This document shows positions 6,029 through 9,099 of a DNA stretch of 9,099 nt, one piece after another. The notes beneath the pieces were generated by a model. The model had not been told where the DNA came from. It did not search any database and saw only the letters and a program-made list of their open reading frames with translations. Position numbers and translations under genes: made by a program. Source of the stretch: JACORV01 sp041484135 (lineage in GTDB: Bacteria > Gemmatimonadota > Gemmatimonadetes > Gemmatimonadales > JACORV01); the NCBI GenBank assembly GCA_041484135.1, contig JBGPHD010000127.1:1-9099 (forward strand). The letters run 5' to 3'. The stretch's first letter is position 1. The number at the start of each line of letters is the position of its first letter.

Positions 6029-6541
6029 ATGGCGGAGTTGGCGAGCATGCTGGACGAGGTCCTCGAGTCCTGGCGCGACGTGCGCGCCGGCGTCGTCGAG
6101 GAAGTGGAGAACATCCCGGCGGACCGATTCGGCTTTCGGCCGACGCCCAAGGTCCGGACGGTGTGCGAGCAGGTGCAGCACATCCTCGAGGTCGCGATGA
6201 TGATGACCGGCGAGTTCACCCGGCCGGACACGGACCTGCTGCGAGCGCCGTGGCCGAAGTTGCTGGCGATGTACGCGCGGCCGGCGCATCGGGCGAAGAC
6301 CAAGCGGCAGTTGGTGAGCCTCCTGAAGTCGCAGATCCGGGACGGCGAGAAGCGGTTCCGGGCCCAGGGAGAGCTGGCGCTCTACCAGTTCCACACCCGC
6401 TTCGACGGGAAGCAGGGCACCAAGCTCGCGTGGGTGCAGCACGGCATCGCGCAGGAGTGGTACCACCGCGGGCAGCTGGCGCTCTACGCCCGGCTTCTCG
6501 GCCTAACGCCCGCGCTGACCAAGCGCATCCACGGAGGCTGA
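6029..6541 (+). CDS. DinB-family protein (DinB/YfiT-like four-helix fold)
   Basis: A 170-residue protein of the DinB/YfiT-like superfamily, four-helix-bundle proteins that usually bind a divalent metal through three histidines and include thiol transferases and many stress-induced proteins of unknown role. The N-terminal pattern WRDVRAGVVEEV...FGFRPTPKVRTVCEQVQHILE contains the first metal-type histidine, His51. The C-terminal pattern QHGIAQEWYHRGQLALYARLLG contains His138 and His146 before the conserved RGQL. The position four residues before His146, normally a histidine in HExHHRGQ-type motifs, is Gln142. Metal binding may therefore be altered. GGAGG (6019-6023) lies five bases before the ATG. 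The stop is two bases before the lipoprotein gene, so the two genes are surely on one transcript. It is soluble and cytoplasmic with no signal peptide. Confidence 0.88.
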   Translation: MAELASMLDEVLESWRDVRAGVVEEVENIPADRFGFRPTPKVRTVCEQVQHILEVAMMMTGEFTRPDTDLLRAPWPKLLAMYARPAHRAKTKRQLVSLLKSQIRDGEKRFRAQGELALYQFHTRFDGKQGTKLAWVQHGIAQEWYHRGQLALYARLLGLTPALTKRIHGG

Positions 6542-6543
6542 CC

Positions 6544-7059
6544 ATGGTTCGAAGGGATGGGATGCGCGCGGGGTGGCGCACCGGCCTGCTGCTGGTGGTG
6601 GCCCTCGTCGCGGCGGGCGGCTGTGTGCGCGTACGCGTGGCACGCGGCGGCGCGGGCGCGCTGCATCCCGAGGCGATGGTGTCCGAGGACGTGGTGCGCC
6701 GCGAAGTGCAGGCGTTGCTCGATCACGGCGCGTCGGCGTGGAACCGGGGCGATCTCGAGGGCTTCCTGTCCGATTATCTCCCGGGCACGCGCACGTCGTT
6801 CGTGACCCCGCAGCGGGTCGAACACGGCATCACGGCGATCCGGGAGCGTTACCAGGCCCGTTACTTCGCGCCGGGTGCCCGGCGGGACTCGCTGGCGTTC
6901 GAAGGACTCGAAGTGGACCAGGTCGGGCCTGGCGTGGTCAACGCGATCGCGTTCTACGTGCTGGCGCGGGGGGATTCGGTGGTGGCGCGGGGCCCGACGT
7001 CGCTGGTCCTCGTCCGGACCGGGGGCCGCTGGTTCATCGTGCACGATCACTCGAGCTGA
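6544..7059 (+). CDS. Probable lipoprotein with NTF2-like (SnoaL/DUF4440) domain
   Basis: A 171-residue protein. Residues 8-27 form a lipoprotein-type signal (TGLLLVVALVAAGGC) ending at Cys27, though the lipobox AGGC has Ala instead of Leu at -3. Residues about 46-171 form an NTF2-like cone fold: helix start VRREVQALLDHGASAWNRGD, then LEGFLSDYLPG, a HGITAIRERYQARY segment, and the last strands ending in RWFIVHDHSS. The ending (R)W-I-V-H-D-H-S-S and WNRGD are typical of the YybH/SnoaL/DUF4440 group, whose members range from small-molecule isomerases to proteins of unknown function, so no reaction can be named. GGAGG (6533-6537), six bases before ATG 6544, lies inside the end of the DinB gene, showing coupling. 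A second ATG at 6562 with GAAGGG before it is possible and keeps the signal. Its 3' end overlaps the convergent TetR gene by 26 bases. Confidence 0.87.
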   Translation: MVRRDGMRAGWRTGLLLVVALVAAGGCVRVRVARGGAGALHPEAMVSEDVVRREVQALLDHGASAWNRGDLEGFLSDYLPGTRTSFVTPQRVEHGITAIRERYQARYFAPGARRDSLAFEGLEVDQVGPGVVNAIAFYVLARGDSVVARGPTSLVLVRTGGRWFIVHDHSS

Positions 7060-7684
7060 TGTCGAGGTAGCGGGTCAGCATCCGGGTCAGCTCGTCGGCG
7101 AGCTGCGCGTCGGTGCGGGCGATGGGGTAGGGGACCCGGTCGTCGAAGATGATCAGCGCTTTCATCGCCGCCGCCATGACCAGCAGGACGAACTCGATCG
7201 CCCCCGCCGGGTCCGGATGGCCGATCCGGTCGGCCTGGTCGCCCAGCATCGCGATGATCCCCTGGATCCCCTCGACGTTCAGTCGCTCGGCCTGCCGGCG
7301 GAAGCGCTTGTCGTGGTGTGTCTGCGCATACAGGTAGAGGGCCCGCAGGATGCCGCGGTGCTGGCGGTAGCCGGCGACCATCCCGCGCACCATCATCTCC
7401 AGCAGGCAGTCGAGCGGCACCGACGGCCGGGGGCGCGCGGGGTCGAGCTGCGCGCGGGTCTGCGCGCTCGCGCGGGCGAAGAACCGCGTGTAGACCGCGC
7501 GCATGAGCGTGTCCTTGTCCGGGAACCGCCGGTAGACGACGCCCACCGAGAGGCCGGCCCGCTTCGCGATGGCGGGCACGGTGGCGGCATCGAGGCCGCG
7601 GTCGGCGAGCAGCGCCTGGGCGGCGTCGAGGAGGCGGTCGAGCGTCTCCCGGCTCCGGGCCTGCTTGGTGGGGTGCGCGCGCAC
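7034..7684 (-). CDS. TetR/AcrR-family transcriptional repressor
   Basis: A 216-residue regulator with a GTG start. The N-terminal TetR DNA-binding domain covers about residues 11-57: RETLDRLLDAAQALLADRGLDAATV, then the helix-turn-helix VPAIAKRAGLSVGVVYRRFPDKDTLMRAVY, in which the SVGVVYRRF segment is the recognition helix and the YRRFPDKDTL ending is the family hallmark. The remainder (about 60-216) is helical and variable, as expected of the ligand-binding and dimerisation domain; it contains a long hydrophobic stretch (AIEFVLLVMAAAMKALII). It is transcribed away from a DrrA/DrrB-like ABC exporter, with a palindromic site between them, so it most likely represses that exporter and itself until an inducer binds. 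The inducer is unknown. GGGGG lies eight bases before the GTG, a modest ribosome site. The last 26 bases overlap the end of the convergent lipoprotein gene. Confidence 0.93.
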   Translation of the reverse strand: MRAHPTKQARSRETLDRLLDAAQALLADRGLDAATVPAIAKRAGLSVGVVYRRFPDKDTLMRAVYTRFFARASAQTRAQLDPARPRPSVPLDCLLEMMVRGMVAGYRQHRGILRALYLYAQTHHDKRFRRQAERLNVEGIQGIIAMLGDQADRIGHPDPAGAIEFVLLVMAAAMKALIIFDDRVPYPIARTDAQLADELTRMLTRYLDISSSDRAR

Positions 7685-7698
7685 GTTGGAACCCCCGC

Positions 7699-7727
7699 TT
7701 GACAGCTAGTGAATGTGAATGCACATT
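7699..7727 (+). promoter_or_regulatory. Candidate promoter for the ABC exporter operon
   Basis: TTGACA at 7699-7704 is a perfect sigma-70 -35 hexamer. After a 17-base spacer comes CACATT (7722-7727), a poor -10 with three of six matches. The spacer and -10 lie within the palindromic site at 7709-7736, which is where a repressor would block polymerase. The -35 is convincing, while the -10 is only inferred from spacing. Confidence 0.42.
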
Positions 7728-7736
7728 CGCATTCAC
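7709..7736. promoter_or_regulatory. 28-bp near-palindrome, probable TetR operator
   Basis: The left arm GTGAATGTGAATGC (7709-7722) and the right arm ACATTCGCATTCAC (7723-7736) are inverted repeats matching at 12 of 14 positions with no spacer. Each arm also holds two six-base units (TGAATG, TGAATG on the left; CATTCG, CATTCA on the right). It sits between the divergent TetR and ABC genes, 25 bases from the TetR start and 44 from the ABC start, and covers the inferred promoter spacer. The length and repeat structure resemble the 28-bp site of QacR, which binds as two dimers; that comparison is inference. Confidence 0.8.
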
Positions 7737-7780
7737 AACATACCCGACGCCGCTCCGCGCGGCAAGAGGAGAGGTCATCG

Positions 7781-8776
7781 ATGGAGTCCGCGATCCGCAC
7801 CCGGGCCCTGCGCAAGGTCTATCCGGTGCCCAAGGCCAGGAAGCGCGGGGGAGCGCCCGCCGCCGCGCCGGCCGGGAACGGCCCGGGCATCGTCGCCCTC
7901 GAGGGCCTCGACCTCGACGTCGCCGCCGGCGAGTTCTTCGGCCTGCTCGGGCCCAACGGCGCCGGCAAGACCACCACCCTCGGCATCCTCACCACGCGCG
8001 TCCGCCTCACCGCCGGCTCGGCGGCCGTGGCCGGCGCCGACGTGGTGAAGGACCCCGTCGAGGTCAGGCGCCGCATCGGGGTCGTGCCGCAGCGGCCCAA
8101 CCCCGACCGCAGCCTCACCGTCCTCGAGAACCTGGTCTTCCACGCCACCTACTTCGGCGTCCCGCGTGCGTCCGCGCGGCGGCGCGCCCTGGAGCTCCTC
8201 GAGACCTTCACGCTCGCCGAGCGCGCCGACGCCAAGGTCGACCAACTCTCGGGCGGACAGCAGCAGCGCCTCATGATCGCGCGGGCGCTGATGCATGCCC
8301 CCGAGGTGCTCTTCCTCGACGAGCCCACGGTGGGACTCGACCCGCAGGCGCGGCTCGCGCTGTGGGCGGTGCTGCGGGAACTGCACCAGGACGGGCGCAC
8401 GATCGTGATGACGACGCACTACATGCACGAGGCCGACGAGCTGTGCGACCGCCTCGCGATCATCGACCGCGGCAAGCTGCTGGCGCTCGACACGCCGGCG
8501 CGGCTGCGAGCGCAGGCGCCCGGGGCGACGCTGATCGACCTGTCGGTGGAGGGTGACGCGGCGGCCGCGGCGGCGCGGTGCCGCTCGATCGAGGGCATCA
8601 CGCAGGTCGACGCGGATGCGGGCGACCTCCGGGCCTACAGCCTGCGCGGGGGCGAGCTCATCCCCGCGCTGATCCGGGCCGCCGAAGCGGCGGGCTGCGT
8701 CGTGAAGAACATCAACCTGTCGAAGCCGAGCCTGGAGACGCTGTTCGTCTCGCTCACGGGGAGGAAGCTCGATTGA
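7781..8776 (+). CDS. ABC transporter ATP-binding protein, DrrA-like (drug or lipid exporter)
   Basis: A 331-residue ATPase subunit of an ABC-2 type exporter. All nucleotide-binding motifs are present: A-loop Tyr14, Walker A GPNGAGKTT (57-65), Q-loop Gln104 in GVVPQRPNPD, signature LSGGQ (156-160), Walker B VLFLDEP (176-182), D-loop GLD (185-187) and H-loop His213 in MTTHYMHEADELCDR. The C-terminal extension of about 100 residues, ending in KPSLETLFVSLTGRKLD, is typical of DrrA/NodI-type ATPases. One oddity is a Pro/Ala/Gly- and Lys/Arg-rich stretch of about 19 residues (18-36) between the A-loop and the VALEGLDL strand, longer than the usual few residues. The ATG at 7781 is chosen because GGAGAGG (7768-7774) lies six bases upstream; an in-frame GTG at 7709 sits inside the operator. 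The permease gene overlaps its stop by four bases. The substrate is unknown. Confidence 0.95.
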   Translation: MESAIRTRALRKVYPVPKARKRGGAPAAAPAGNGPGIVALEGLDLDVAAGEFFGLLGPNGAGKTTTLGILTTRVRLTAGSAAVAGADVVKDPVEVRRRIGVVPQRPNPDRSLTVLENLVFHATYFGVPRASARRRALELLETFTLAERADAKVDQLSGGQQQRLMIARALMHAPEVLFLDEPTVGLDPQARLALWAVLRELHQDGRTIVMTTHYMHEADELCDRLAIIDRGKLLALDTPARLRAQAPGATLIDLSVEGDAAAAAARCRSIEGITQVDADAGDLRAYSLRGGELIPALIRAAEAAGCVVKNINLSKPSLETLFVSLTGRKLD

Positions 8777-9099
8777 GGGAGTCGGCGACGTCCGACCTGC
8801 CGCTGGAGACGGCGGACGTATTCCTGGCGATGCTGCGCCGCGACCTGCGCGTGGCGCGGCGGGAGCTGCCGTTCTTCCTGCTGCGGACGGCGCTCCAGCC
8901 GTTGATGCTGATGATCGTGTTCGGGTACCTGCTGCCGAAGATGGGGATGCTGCCGAAGTCGTACACGGCGACACTGCTCCCCGGCGTGGCCGCGCTCTCG
9001 ATCACGCTCTCCGCGATCCAGTCCATCGCGCTGCCGATGGTGGCGCAATTCGGGTTCTCGAAGGAGATCGAGGACCGGCTGCTCGCGCCGATCCCGACC
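8773..9099 (+). CDS. ABC-2 type transporter permease, DrrB-like, 3' end outside the window
   Basis: The first 109 codons of the membrane partner of the upstream ATPase. It starts at TTG 8773, whose bases overlap the TGA stop of the ATPase gene (TTGA), with GAGGAAG (8761-8767) five bases upstream. The N-terminal cytoplasmic part has the amphipathic segment VFLAMLRRDLRVARRELPFFLLRT, then a first membrane helix (ALQPLMLMIVFGYLLP). The segment SYTATLLPGVAALSITLSAIQSIALPMVAQFGFSKEIEDRLLAPIP matches the strongly conserved region of ABC-2 permeases (LLPG, then the F-[T/S]-[K/R]-E-I-E-D-R-L loop). The four-base overlap and the family pairing show that both subunits form one exporter. The remaining helices are beyond the window. 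Confidence 0.9.
   Translation, partial: MRESATSDLPLETADVFLAMLRRDLRVARRELPFFLLRTALQPLMLMIVFGYLLPKMGMLPKSYTATLLPGVAALSITLSAIQSIALPMVAQFGFSKEIEDRLLAPIPT

Noticed and set aside
7709..7780. Longer ABC ATPase start at GTG 7709
   Set aside because: The start would lie within the palindromic operator, the added residues are unlike any ABC N-terminus, and ATG 7781 has a strong ribosome site.

Overview
The window is high-GC bacterial chromosome (about 70% GC by eye) with tightly packed genes, GC-rich third codon positions and good Shine-Dalgarno sites (GGAGG type). The gene mix suggests a soil or sediment bacterium, with Gemmatimonadota as the best guess: a secreted tricorn-like S41 protease with TolB-type propellers, a DinB-fold protein, a SnoaL/DUF4440-like lipoprotein, and a small exported protein with a 'SGPRLGLTY' motif that I recall from that group. 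No rRNA or universal marker is present, so Acidobacteriota and similar phyla remain possible.

Layout. (1) 1-207: the 3' end of an initiator tRNA-fMet, a strong hairpin, then a complete tRNA with a CAT anticodon. (2) 230-2030, plus strand: a compact three-gene unit of a small membrane/coiled-coil protein, a scramblase/LURP-one-like lipid-associated protein, and a PAP2-type lipid phosphatase that appears to start at a non-ATG codon overlapping the previous stop. It looks like a membrane-lipid or envelope maintenance unit and starts only 22 bases after the tRNA. (3) 2027-5287, minus strand: an exported tricorn protease homologue of about 1086 residues with all four catalytic residues visible. 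Its stop codon shares a CTAG with the stop of the convergent phosphatase gene. (4) 5288-5457: a divergent intergenic region. (5) 5458-7059, plus strand: an exported protein of unknown function, a DinB-family protein and an NTF2-like lipoprotein, probably one transcript. (6) 7034-7684, minus strand: a TetR-family repressor whose 3' end overlaps the lipoprotein gene. (7) 7685-7780: a divergent promoter region with a 28-bp near-palindrome, the probable TetR operator. (8) 7781-9099, plus strand: a DrrA-like ABC ATPase and the start of its DrrB-like ABC-2 permease, which runs off the window.

How they work together. The clearest regulatory unit is repressor, operator and ABC exporter: the TetR protein probably represses both itself and the drug- or lipid-type exporter. 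The first operon and the tricorn protease both point to envelope or periplasmic processes. I see no mobile element, CRISPR array, phage gene or clearly unprecedented system. The most interesting items are the two-step operator, the non-ATG start codons coupled to upstream stops, the bacterial scramblase-PAP2 pairing and the uncharacterised exported protein.
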